A DNA stretch of 64,000 nt, taken from positions 976,501 through 1,040,500 of the forward strand of contig NZ_CP011387.1 of NCBI RefSeq assembly GCF_001644565.1, given 5' to 3'. The position numbers were made by a program, and so were the translations under genes. A model generated the notes under the pieces. It worked only from the letters and a program-made list of their open reading frames with translations. It was not told the DNA's origin and made no database searches. This stretch comes from Deinococcus puniceus. GTDB lineage: Bacteria > Deinococcota > Deinococci > Deinococcales > Deinococcaceae. Every line of letters begins with the position of its first letter. The first letter of the stretch is position 1. This document shows positions 40,825 through 48,672 of the stretch, one piece after another.

Positions 40825-41976
40825 TTAGCAGCCGATAGGCTTTTCTACTTTTACGACAACGTTTTTGTTAAAAGTATAGATGTAGGTGCAGCCCGAACTG
40901 TTTGCGCCGTAGAACCATTTAGTAGCGGTGGCGATATCCTTTGCCAAGGCCACGCCATCGGCACTGTAAATGCCGTACTTGCTGAACACTGGGCCACCGT
41001 TCCAATCGGCGGGGATGCCCTGACGGGTAAAGATTTTCAGACGCTCCCCGCCCGCTTGCTTGGGCATCGCGGCTACGAGTTGGGCATACTGCTTGTCAAA
41101 AATACGGTCAGCAGCAGGCTTGATGGCTTTAACAGCGGCCTCTGCTTTGGCTCTGCTGGCTTCCGTCGCGTCTACCAAGGCTTTGACGGTGGTGTTGCCT
41201 AGTTTCGTCGTGCCCGGCAAAGTGGATTTAGTAGCGGTTTCCTCGATGATAGAGGCCACATCAGCGAGGAGATGCGCCGCAGACCTCAAATCGCGGAACT
41301 TCAGCAGCACGTCTACATCGGTTTTGCCCGGACGTGCGGCGGCCTTTTCGTAAGTTTTGAGATAGCCCTCGTAGGTAGATTTGAGTTTGCCCAGTTCAGT
41401 CAGCGCGGTGCCATTGGCGGCCCCCACTACTTTTTGCGCCCCGACGAGGCGGGCTTCGCAGTCTTTGCCCGCATCTTCAATGGTTACGCTGCCTCCATCG
41501 ACGGGCAGGTCGCTCAAGTCCGGGTACAGTTTGAGACCGTTGCGAACCACCTTGGCGCAGTCGGTGAGCAACTGGGCGCGAACCGCATCGTTATAGGCAT
41601 TTTCAAGCGCGGCGGGCCACGCCTTGCGGAAGGCGCTTTTGATTTGATACTGCACGGCTTGCACTTCAGGGTTGTCTAACGGCTGATAAGTTTTATACGC
41701 ATCGGCGCAGTAGTCAGAAACGTATTTCACAGTATGTACGGGATTAGAATTCGGCACCTGTTCGCTGCCCAGCGCCGGATTTGCTTTAAGAGCCGCATCC
41801 AACAACTTGGCGCAACTGGCGTACTGCTCCACGGCGTCGCCAATCAGACCTCGGTCAAGGGACTGGCCACCGTTTTTGGCGTCCATGTACGCATTGAATA
41901 CGATGTTTTCCTCGTTAGGTGTGGCAGCGAGGGCAAAACTTGCGGGCAGAAGGAGCAGAGGCCAAAAGAATTTCAT
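40825..41976 (-). CDS. secreted protein of unknown function, six cysteines
   Basis: 383 residues with a clear signal peptide (1-18, LAATP cleavage region). The mature protein is helical and Ala/Lys-rich, with six Cys (contexts YASCAK, SDYCAD, LTDCAK, GKDCEA, SSGCTY, and the C-terminal residue itself in KPIGC). These could form three disulfides outside the membrane. The C-terminal ~75 residues differ in style, with aromatic beta-like segments (WFYGANSSGC). No family recognised. Confidence 0.7.
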   Translation of the reverse strand: MKFFWPLLLLPASFALAATPNEENIVFNAYMDAKNGGQSLDRGLIGDAVEQYASCAKLLDAALKANPALGSEQVPNSNPVHTVKYVSDYCADAYKTYQPLDNPEVQAVQYQIKSAFRKAWPAALENAYNDAVRAQLLTDCAKVVRNGLKLYPDLSDLPVDGGSVTIEDAGKDCEARLVGAQKVVGAANGTALTELGKLKSTYEGYLKTYEKAAARPGKTDVDVLLKFRDLRSAAHLLADVASIIEETATKSTLPGTTKLGNTTVKALVDATEASRAKAEAAVKAIKPAADRIFDKQYAQLVAAMPKQAGGERLKIFTRQGIPADWNGGPVFSKYGIYSADGVALAKDIATATKWFYGANSSGCTYIYTFNKNVVVKVEKPIGC

Positions 41977-42074
41977 CCGTGTAACCTTAACACCAAGTCA
42001 TTTAGCGAACGGCGAAAAGTGTGAAGTTTTCTTCATTGTCGTCTAGACTGTTTCAAAGCTGGCAATATAGAGCC

Positions 42075-42476
42075 ATGAACGTTTGGGGAACCGGCCCTTT
42101 TGAAAACGATGCTGGCGCGGCCTTTGTGCAGGAAGTCGTGCAAGACGGCGAATTTGCGCTGGCCGAAGCCTTCGAGGTGGCTCTAGACCCCGATACGGTG
42201 TTCTTGGCTGCCGAAGAAGGCCACCGTGCCTACGCCGCCGCCGCTGTGCTGGCTGCCGTACTGGGCGGCGATACCGCAGGCATGACTGACGCGGGCCTGC
42301 GTTCGTGGGTGCAAAACGCCGATCTGTCCGACTTGGCCCCCTTGCAAGATATAGCGCGGGACGCCCTAGAGCGAATTGTCGGCCCAGACAGCGAATTGCC
42401 CGACTTGTGGGAAGACACCGCCGACGCCGAAGCGTGGCGAGCCGAAATAGAGCGGTTGCAAGGCGTGTTGGAATAG
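42075..42476 (+). CDS. DUF4259-domain protein
   Basis: 133 residues from the ATG at 42075. It begins with the family signature MNVWGTGPFENDAGAAFVQ and continues with the helical AYAAAAVLAAVLGG and LWEDTADAEAWRAEIERL. This small cytoplasmic family has no known function. A TATAGA box lies very close to the ATG. The next gene starts 15 bases after its stop. Confidence 0.88.
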   Translation: MNVWGTGPFENDAGAAFVQEVVQDGEFALAEAFEVALDPDTVFLAAEEGHRAYAAAAVLAAVLGGDTAGMTDAGLRSWVQNADLSDLAPLQDIARDALERIVGPDSELPDLWEDTADAEAWRAEIERLQGVLE

Positions 42477-42491
42477 GGGAGTGCTGGTCAG

Positions 42492-43001
42492 GTGAATAGG
42501 GAGCGGGTGAGCTTCGCCCTCAACATCGATCCGGGTAGCGTACTAGACCTGTTGGTGTCCGAACGTTACGGCCCGCCCCGCCTCTTGCCTGAACAAGTGG
42601 AACCGTACTTGAACGGGTTGGCAAGACGCTTGGGATGGCAGGCCCAATCGGTGACACCAATTGGCTTCCAGAGCTTCTGGGTCAGACATTGGCAAGACCA
42701 GTACGGGGCTGCAGTGGGCCTCACCCTGCACCGCGAAAGCGTGACCGCCGTAGTTTTACCGGGAGATGAGGAACCGTTGCTCGATCAGCGCCGCTACCAA
42801 TCCACAGGCCCACTGCTGGACGCTCTCGCCGCAGACGGCCAACTCATCTTGCCCGAAGCCGATTGGCTGGCCGCACCCTTTTCTGCCGCCGAACGCGAGC
42901 GCATCCTCGCCCCGCGCTCTGGGGGGGGTTGGGAAGCCTACAGCCTGCGCTACTGGAAACCGACTTCACGCGGCGCGGCCCTGTTCAACGGCTGGGATTA
43001 A
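42492..43001 (+). CDS. hypothetical protein co-transcribed with the DUF4259 gene
   Basis: 169 residues from a GTG preceded by GGGGAG. No signal peptide; no membrane segment. Trp-rich mixed alpha/beta sequence with no family I recognise. The short gap to the DUF4259 gene implies an operon. Confidence 0.65.
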   Translation: MNRERVSFALNIDPGSVLDLLVSERYGPPRLLPEQVEPYLNGLARRLGWQAQSVTPIGFQSFWVRHWQDQYGAAVGLTLHRESVTAVVLPGDEEPLLDQRRYQSTGPLLDALAADGQLILPEADWLAAPFSAAERERILAPRSGGGWEAYSLRYWKPTSRGAALFNGWD

Positions 43002-43027
43002 CAACGGCTGGGACGAGCAGCTGAACT

Positions 43028-43453
43028 TCAGAACCGGATTTCCAGCCCCAGCCCGCCGCCAAATTGCCCGCCCGTGTTGCCGCGCACAAAGGCCCGCCAG
43101 CCCGCTGGCCCCAGCAACGGCCCACGCAGTCCGGCTTCGGCATAGCCCACCACATCGCTGTTGACGCTCGACAATTCGCCGCCCACCGTGCCAAAGGCGT
43201 CCACCCGTGTCAGCGGCAGGTTCACATCACGCAACGTCAGGCCCGCGGCGAGGCGTCTCGGGCCATTGTTCCACTGTTGCTCGGCGCTGCCCTCTACGCC
43301 CAACGTGCCAATAAACGGCACACGCAGCACCGATACGCCCGCGTGAACGCCGTATCCGGCAGTATTGGCATTGGCTCCGGCCCACAGGGTCGCGGCACTG
43401 GCGGGGGCAGACAGGGCGGAGAGGGCCAGCAGAGGTAGCAGAAGACGGCGCAT
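43028..43453 (-). CDS. small exported beta-barrel-like protein
   Basis: 141 residues with a signal peptide (about 1-20, APASAAT). The mature part alternates polar and hydrophobic residues in short Gly-rich strands and ends in LEIRF, an aromatic C-terminus like outer-membrane barrels. Family unknown. A TAAGCT box ends six bases before the ATG. Confidence 0.65.
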   Translation of the reverse strand: MRRLLLPLLALSALSAPASAATLWAGANANTAGYGVHAGVSVLRVPFIGTLGVEGSAEQQWNNGPRRLAAGLTLRDVNLPLTRVDAFGTVGGELSSVNSDVVGYAEAGLRGPLLGPAGWRAFVRGNTGGQFGGGLGLEIRF

Positions 43454-43459
43454 GCAAAC

Positions 43460-43465
43460 AGCTTA
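43460..43465 (-). promoter_or_regulatory. -10 box of the exported barrel-like gene
   Basis: TAAGCT ends six bases before the ATG at 43453. Confidence 0.45.
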
Positions 43466-43518
43466 AGCGGGCCGCATGAGAGCCATTCTGCTTGGCGCTG
43501 AGGCACTCAACGCCGCGC

Positions 43519-44376
43519 CTAGCCGTTCAGCCTCACCTGTGCCACCGTTGCCAGCAGCCGGAAGGTCTGAAACAGATGGAAGGCGTCCGGGCTTTGCCAA
43601 GCGACGGTGACGGCGTCTACCCGCATGATGCCGGGAACACGCTCGCACTGATCGGCGCGGGCTTGATGATCGAAACTGAGCTGAACCTGTGCGGGCCAGC
43701 GCGTGGTGTACGGCGTGGCCTGTGCTGCTGCCCGCACGCCCGCTTCTGCCCCAGCCCGAATGCGGCGCTGGGCCTCGGCGGGGTGCAGATGCACGGCGGC
43801 AAAGGTGCTCAGGCCCTCCTTCACGGCCACGCCCACCACCTGTTCTCCCAATTCCGCCTGAATCTCGGCAATGGCGACATCGTCTCCGGCAGCGAACACG
43901 ACGGGCACGCCGTATTGTCCGGCCAGCAACGCATTCAGGCCGTATTCGCCCGTAGACAGACCGTTGATGCGGACATCGCGGATAAAGCCGTTCCAAGTGT
44001 GCGCCAATGGGCCGCGTGGACTGCCCGCGCGGGCGTGATAGCCCACGAACAGCAGCGCTCCAGTGCCCGGTTCTTGTACGCCCTGCACCATGCTCAGCGG
44101 TTTGTCGTTGCCACTCGTAAACGTCAGCCCCGGCAAGTCGGGGAGCAGTTCGGGCAGCAGGTTCCGCATCGTGTCGTGGCTGTCGTTGATCAGGACTTCG
44201 GTGGCCCCGCCCGCAAACGCGCCCTCCGCGGCGGCCACCGCTTCCAGCGTCATGCGTTCGCGGGCCGCCTGATATTCGGTGCCGTTGACCAGTCCGCCAA
44301 ATTCCGGTGGGCTGACCTGCACCCAACTGGCGACGCCGCACACGCCTTCCATATCCACACTGATCACAACTTTCAT
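43519..44376 (-). CDS. M55 family D-aminopeptidase (DppA-like)
   Basis: 285 residues. Starts with the zinc-binding VISVDMEGVCG (Asp8, Glu10) and contains VLINDSHDTMRNLLPE, FVGYHARAG and GEYGLNALLAG, all typical of M55 DppA. The family cleaves N-terminal D-amino acids, with likely roles in peptidoglycan peptide recycling. No dpp transporter is adjacent. A TAGGCT box ends six bases before the ATG. Confidence 0.92.
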   Translation of the reverse strand: MKVVISVDMEGVCGVASWVQVSPPEFGGLVNGTEYQAARERMTLEAVAAAEGAFAGGATEVLINDSHDTMRNLLPELLPDLPGLTFTSGNDKPLSMVQGVQEPGTGALLFVGYHARAGSPRGPLAHTWNGFIRDVRINGLSTGEYGLNALLAGQYGVPVVFAAGDDVAIAEIQAELGEQVVGVAVKEGLSTFAAVHLHPAEAQRRIRAGAEAGVRAAAQATPYTTRWPAQVQLSFDHQARADQCERVPGIMRVDAVTVAWQSPDAFHLFQTFRLLATVAQVRLNG

Positions 44377-44382
44377 GCCCAG

Positions 44383-44388
44383 AGCCTA
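44383..44388 (-). promoter_or_regulatory. -10 box of the M55 peptidase gene
   Basis: TAGGCT ends six bases before the ATG at 44376. Confidence 0.5.
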
Positions 44389-44635
44389 GAGCGTTTGGGC
44401 CAGCAAAACCGCTGATGGTGGGTTTTAGGGGCGTGAGTGACTGGAAGGGCGGCGATCTTTCACATCCAGTAGGGAAGTTTTGACGTGTGGGACAGGTTTA
44501 GAGCTTTGTGAAGCGGAGTTGAGAAGCCTGATCAGTCTGTGTCGTAGCCAAGCAGTCAAAAGCGGGAGGCATGCCCTTTTCCATGGGGGCGGTGTTGGCG
44601 TGAGTTCAATTCCCAAAGCACCGACTTATGCGTGC

Positions 44636-44641
44636 TACCCT
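44636..44641 (+). promoter_or_regulatory. -10 box of map
   Basis: TACCCT ends eight bases before the ATG at 44650. Confidence 0.4.
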
Positions 44642-44649
44642 CATTCGTT

Positions 44650-45411
44650 ATGAGTCGAGTGGCCCTGAAATCTGCCCGCGAAATCGAAACCATGCGCCGT
44701 GCGGGGGCGCTGGTGGCCGATACGTTCCGGGTGCTTGACCCCTTCGTGAAACCCGGCGTGACGTTGGCCGAGCTAGACCGGATTGCCGAAGAACACATCC
44801 GCAAAGGCGGCGCGACTCCGGCGTATCTAGGCTACGGCCCCAAAACCAACCCCTTTCCGGGCACCATCTGCGCCAGCGTCAACGAGGTCATCTGTCACGG
44901 CATTCCCGACGGGCGCGTGCTGGAAGAAGGCGACATTATCGGCGTAGACATCGGCGTACTGATGAACGGGATGTACGGCGACGCGTGCTTTACCTACACG
45001 GTGGGCAACGTGAGCGCCGAGGTGCAGGGCCTCGTAGACACCACCCGTGAGGCGCTGGCCGCTGGCCTAGAAGTGGTGCGCCCCAATGCCCGCGTAGGCG
45101 ATATCGGCCACGCCATCCAGACCCTCGCGGAAGGCCGGGGCTACGGCGTGGTGCGCGAATACACCGGGCACGGCATCGGCAAACGCCTGCACGAAGAACC
45201 CACCATCTACCATCACGGCGCACGCTACACGGGCCTGAAACTGCAACCCGGCATGGTCTTCACCATCGAACCTATGATCAATCTGGGCCGCCCCGAAACC
45301 CGCCTGCTGCCGGACGGCTGGACAGTGGTGACCGCCGACAAGAAACCCAGCGCCCAATTCGAGCATACGCTGGTGGTCACGGCTAAGGGGCACGAGATTC
45401 TGACGCTGTAA
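44650..45411 (+). CDS. map: methionine aminopeptidase, type I
   Basis: 253 residues from the ATG at 44650. It removes the initiator Met from nascent proteins. The pita-bread fold and metal ligands are visible: Asp in GVDIGVLMNGMYGDA (two), His in GHGIGKRLHEEP, Glu in FTIEPM, Glu in QFEHTLVV, plus the substrate His in NEVICHGIP. No zinc-finger or SH3 extension. Stands alone between two repeat-containing gaps. Confidence 0.96.
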   Translation: MSRVALKSAREIETMRRAGALVADTFRVLDPFVKPGVTLAELDRIAEEHIRKGGATPAYLGYGPKTNPFPGTICASVNEVICHGIPDGRVLEEGDIIGVDIGVLMNGMYGDACFTYTVGNVSAEVQGLVDTTREALAAGLEVVRPNARVGDIGHAIQTLAEGRGYGVVREYTGHGIGKRLHEEPTIYHHGARYTGLKLQPGMVFTIEPMINLGRPETRLLPDGWTVVTADKKPSAQFEHTLVVTAKGHEILTL

Positions 45412-45448
45412 GCGTGGGTGATGAGAGAGCGTTTAGCGTTGACGCCGC

Positions 45449-45552
45449 GTGTAAACCCCCCAGTCTGCTGTGCAGCCAGCCCCCCTTAGAGGGGAGCGCA
45501 AAAGCACTTGTCCTCCCCTTGAGGGGGGGCATTGCGACGCAACGGGGGGGTT
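45449..45552. repeat. family A dispersed repeat
   Basis: GTGTAAACCCCCCAGTCTGC, AGCCAGCCCCCCTTAGAGG, GGAGCGCAAAAGC, TTGTCCTCCCCTTGAGG, then GCGACGCAACGGGGGGGTT. Closest relative is the copy at 4631. It ends just before the pot promoter. Confidence 0.75.
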
Positions 45553-45567
45553 GCTCTGCCCAGCCCC

Positions 45568-45599
45568 TTGACCATTCCCCGCCCCGCAGGCCTTACAAT
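45568..45599 (+). promoter_or_regulatory. possible promoter of the pot operon
   Basis: -10 TACAAT (45594-45599); TTGACC (45568-45573) is the best -35 but lies 20 bases away. The ATG of a short ORF follows nine bases after the -10. Confidence 0.5.
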
Positions 45600-45608
45600 T
45601 CCCTGCGT

Positions 45609-45686
45609 ATGGGACGTCTTTCTATGCAGGTTTCTCCGCGACTCCTCAGGCAGCCCCGCTGCTCCGCACTGAGGGCACGCCCATAA
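45609..45686 (+). CDS. possible 25-residue Arg-rich leader peptide before potA
   Basis: Starts with ATG nine bases after a TACAAT box, the position of a leaderless start. Six of 25 residues are Arg, plus four Leu (MGRLSMQVSPRLLRQ at the N-terminus). The TAA lies in CCCATAACC, 54 bases before the GTG taken as the potA start, and in another frame. It could be a regulatory leader or chance. No paired hairpins like those of leuA are seen downstream. Confidence 0.35.
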   Translation: MGRLSMQVSPRLLRQPRCSALRARP

Positions 45687-45739
45687 CCGCCCCCACCTTC
45701 AAGGGCCGCCGCACCCGCGAACTGTCGGCAGACGCGGCG

Positions 45740-46822
45740 GTGAGCGTCGTGGACGTGTTCAAAAGCTTCCGCAACGCGCAGGGCGCAGACACGCGGGTGC
45801 TGGACGACATCGACCTCGATATTCGCAAGGGCGAGTTTTTTAGTCTGCTGGGGCCGAGTGGCTGCGGCAAAACGACCCTGCTGCGAATTCTGGCGGGCTT
45901 CGAGCAACCCGACGCGGGCGCAGTCCTGATCGGCGGGCGCGACATGACGGGTGTGCCGCCCAACCTTCGCCCCGTCAATACTGTTTTTCAAAGCTACGCG
46001 CTGTTTCCGCACCTCAGCGTGTACGACAACGTGGCGTTCGGGCTGCGGCAAAAAGGCATCGGCGGCGCGGCCCTGCGTGACCGGGTAAGCCGGGCTATGG
46101 AAACCGTGCGGATCGGAGATTTCGGCACGCGCAAGCCCGATAACCTGTCGGGTGGGCAGCGGCAGCGGGTGGCGTTGGCCCGCGCCATCGTCAACGAGCC
46201 GGAAGTACTGCTCCTCGACGAACCCCTTTCGGCCCTCGATTTGAAGCTGCGGAAGGAATTGCAGGTGGAACTGTCCAACTTGCAAGAGACGCTGGGGATG
46301 ACCTTCGTGTTCGTCACGCATGATCAGGAGGAAGCGTTGGTCATGAGTGACCGCATTGCCGTGATGAACCGGGGCCGTGTGGAGCAACTGGGCAAGGCCG
46401 AAGACCTGTACGAGCGTCCCCGCACGGCGTTTGTCGCCAACTTTTTGGGCCAAAGCAATTTGATTCCCGGCAAAGTGCAGGAAGTCAGTCCCGGCGGCGC
46501 GGTGATCCTGACCGAACATGGCCTGCTGCGAACCGTGTACGGCGCAGACCTGAGCGTGGGCCGCGAAGTCATGCTCTCTATTCGCCCCGAAAAGCTGCGG
46601 ATGGAGCGCGACGACGAAACCGAAGGCAATGAGGTTCGCGCCCGAGTGGACGACATCGTGTACACCGGGGCCGAAAACCAGTATCTGCTGGAGGCCAACG
46701 GTCAGCGCCTCGTGGCCTTCCAACTGAACTCGGACATTGGGGCCGACGAGGATTTCGACTATGAGGAAGAAGTGGCGCTGTATCTGCCGCCCGCCAGCCT
46801 CGTGATTCTGGAGGAGGGCTGA
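45740..46822 (+). CDS. potA: spermidine/putrescine ABC transporter ATP-binding protein
   Basis: 360 residues from the GTG at 45740. Walker A GPSGCGKTT, Q-loop NTVFQSYALFPHLSV, signature LSGGQRQR, Walker B VLLLDEPLSALD, THD, and a TOBE domain in the last ~120 residues are intact. The start is uncertain: the frame stays open about 135 bases further upstream without an ATG, and no Shine-Dalgarno precedes the GTG. First gene of potABCD, whose order and binding protein indicate polyamine import. Confidence 0.9.
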   Translation: MSVVDVFKSFRNAQGADTRVLDDIDLDIRKGEFFSLLGPSGCGKTTLLRILAGFEQPDAGAVLIGGRDMTGVPPNLRPVNTVFQSYALFPHLSVYDNVAFGLRQKGIGGAALRDRVSRAMETVRIGDFGTRKPDNLSGGQRQRVALARAIVNEPEVLLLDEPLSALDLKLRKELQVELSNLQETLGMTFVFVTHDQEEALVMSDRIAVMNRGRVEQLGKAEDLYERPRTAFVANFLGQSNLIPGKVQEVSPGGAVILTEHGLLRTVYGADLSVGREVMLSIRPEKLRMERDDETEGNEVRARVDDIVYTGAENQYLLEANGQRLVAFQLNSDIGADEDFDYEEEVALYLPPASLVILEEG

Positions 46823-46856
46823 TGAGGGCGGATTCGACTGGAATGGCTGCAAGGCC

Positions 46857-46890
46857 CGCTTTTCCCACTGACTACTCACCACTCACCACT
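46857..46890. repeat. family C half-site between potA and potB
   Basis: GCTTTTCCCACTGACTACTC then ACCACTCACCACTCAC. It matches one arm of the hairpin repeats at 33251 and 39239. Confidence 0.45.
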
Positions 46891-46904
46891 CACGGTCTTT
46901 CAAC

Positions 46905-47732
46905 ATGCTGACGCTTAGGCGCTTTTTTGCCACGCTCGGCCCCGGTGTGCTGTGGCTGGCCGTCTTTCTGATCGTTCCCGTAGCCATCATGTTCGGCTAC
47001 TCACTGCTCACCCGCACCGATCTGGCGCAGGTGGGCGGCCCACTCACGCTAGAAAGCTGGGGCCGCGTGTTCGGCTACGACGCCCTGTTCCGCGAATGGG
47101 TGCCCGACAACCTGCGCGTGCTGGGGCGCAGTCTGCTCATCGCCGGATTCTCCACGTTGCTGTGCATCCTGATGGGCTACCCGCTGGCCTTCTACATTGC
47201 CCGCCAACCCGCACGGCGCAAAAGCTTTTTGCTGCTGCTGCTGATTATTCCGTTCTGGACAAACTTCCTGATCCGCGTGTACGCGTGGATTCTGATCTTG
47301 CGTCCCTTCGACTTGGTGCCCAGCCTCACTGCCACCTTCTTGGGCATGGTCTACGCCTTCTTGCCGTTTTTCGTACTGCCCGTGTATTCCAGCGTGGAAA
47401 AGGTGGACTGGCGTTTGTTGGAAGCGGCCCAAGACCTCGGTGCGTCGCCAATAAAGGCGTTCATGGCCGCCGTGTTTCCCCAAACCTTGCCCGGACTCAT
47501 CGCCGGAATCCTGCTGACCTTTATTCCGGCGCTCGGCACCTTTGTAGTCAGCGACATTCTGGGCGGCGCAAAAACGGCCCTGATCGGCAACCTCGTGCAA
47601 AACCAATTCGGGCAGGCCGGAGACTGGCCCTACGGCTCGGCCCTCAGTTTCCTGCTGATGGGCGCGGTGTTGGTGGGCCTGTGGCTGTATGCGAGGTCAG
47701 CGGGGCAGAAGGGCTTGGAGGAGCTGATATGA
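46905..47732 (+). CDS. potB: polyamine ABC transporter permease, PotB type
   Basis: 275 residues, six membrane helices. It has the inner-membrane coupling motif LLEAAQDLGASPIKAFMAAVFPQ (quoted in part: EAAQDLGASPIKAF) and the N-terminal GPGVLWLAVFLIVPVAIM. It lies 82 bases after potA, with a family C half-repeat in the gap, and pairs with PotC to form the channel. Confidence 0.92.
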   Translation: MLTLRRFFATLGPGVLWLAVFLIVPVAIMFGYSLLTRTDLAQVGGPLTLESWGRVFGYDALFREWVPDNLRVLGRSLLIAGFSTLLCILMGYPLAFYIARQPARRKSFLLLLLIIPFWTNFLIRVYAWILILRPFDLVPSLTATFLGMVYAFLPFFVLPVYSSVEKVDWRLLEAAQDLGASPIKAFMAAVFPQTLPGLIAGILLTFIPALGTFVVSDILGGAKTALIGNLVQNQFGQAGDWPYGSALSFLLMGAVLVGLWLYARSAGQKGLEELI

Positions 47733-47757
47733 GTTGGCATGGAGTTGCTGGTTTTTG

Positions 47758-47826
47758 TCTAAGGGCCAAAGGGTCTGAGGGACTAAGAAAACTGGCGGCC
47801 CAGCACCTTAGACTCTTAGACCCCGC
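47758..47826. repeat. family E inverted repeat inserted between potB and potC
   Basis: GTCTAAGGGCCAAAGGGTCT on the left and CCAGCACCTTAGACTCTTAG on the right are partly inverted copies. The right arm matches 40744-40758 on the other strand. It widens the potB-potC gap to 118 bases. Confidence 0.5.
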
Positions 47827-47850
47827 CCCTTCACACGCAGGCGGCCCAGC

Positions 47851-48672
47851 ATGATGCGGCGCACCCACCCCGCCCTCTCCGCGTGGGCTTGGTTGGTCTA
47901 CGGTTTCCTGTACCTGCCCATCCTCGTCCTGATCATTTTCTCGTTCAACGATTCCAAATTCGGCGCGACTTGGGCGGGCTTTACCACCAAGTGGTACGGC
48001 GTGCTGCTGGCCCGCGAAGATGTGCGCGAGGCACTGACCAATACGCTGCTCGTGGCGCTGTCCAGCACGCTCATCAGCACGGTATTGGGCACGCTGGTCG
48101 GGCTGGGACTGTGGCGCTATTCCACCCGCTTCCGGCTGCCGCTCACGTTCCTCCTCGTCACACCCATCGTCATTCCCGATGTGGTCATGGGCGTGTCGCT
48201 GCTGATGTTCTATTCGTTGGTACGCGGCGGCCTAGAACTCACGGGCTGGACGTTTGAAAACGGCTTCTGGACGGTCATGTTTGCGCACGTTACCTTCCAG
48301 ATCAGTTATGTGGCCCTGACCGTGCGTTCGCGGCTGGCAGGCTATGACCGCTCGCTGGAAGAAGCCGCCCGCGATTTGGGCGCAAGTTCGGTGCAGTCCT
48401 TCTTGCGCGTGATTTTGCCGCTGGCCTTGCCGGGTGTCTTGGCGGGGGCGCTCTTGGCCTTTACCCTCAGCCTCGACGATTTCGTGGTCACGTATTTTAC
48501 CAGTGGTTCGGGCTTCCGCACCCTGCCCGTGCTGATCTACACCAGTGTCAAAAAGGGCGTGACGCCCGACATCAACGCGCTGAGTACGTTGCTGGTGCTG
48601 TTTACGGTGATAGCGATCATCGCGGCCAACGCCATCATGCGCCCGCGTCCGGGCCGCCGGGGAGAGGCATGA
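47851..48672 (+). CDS. potC: polyamine ABC transporter permease, PotC type
   Basis: 273 residues, six membrane helices. Coupling motif SLEEAARDLGASSVQSF and family sequence LPILVLIIFSFNDSKFGATW (20 residues). ATG at 47851 (an adjacent ATG at 47854 also fits). Its stop overlaps the potD start (ATGA at 48669-48672). Confidence 0.92.
   Translation: MMRRTHPALSAWAWLVYGFLYLPILVLIIFSFNDSKFGATWAGFTTKWYGVLLAREDVREALTNTLLVALSSTLISTVLGTLVGLGLWRYSTRFRLPLTFLLVTPIVIPDVVMGVSLLMFYSLVRGGLELTGWTFENGFWTVMFAHVTFQISYVALTVRSRLAGYDRSLEEAARDLGASSVQSFLRVILPLALPGVLAGALLAFTLSLDDFVVTYFTSGSGFRTLPVLIYTSVKKGVTPDINALSTLLVLFTVIAIIAANAIMRPRPGRRGEA

Noticed and set aside
44604..44630. tRNA-like T-loop sequence GTTCAATTCCC before map
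   Set aside because: The flanking bases do not form a T-stem, and no acceptor, D or anticodon arms can be drawn; not a tRNA or tmRNA.
46952..47854. 300-codon frame overlapping potB
   Set aside because: Arg/Pro/His-rich out-of-frame shadow of a clear permease gene.
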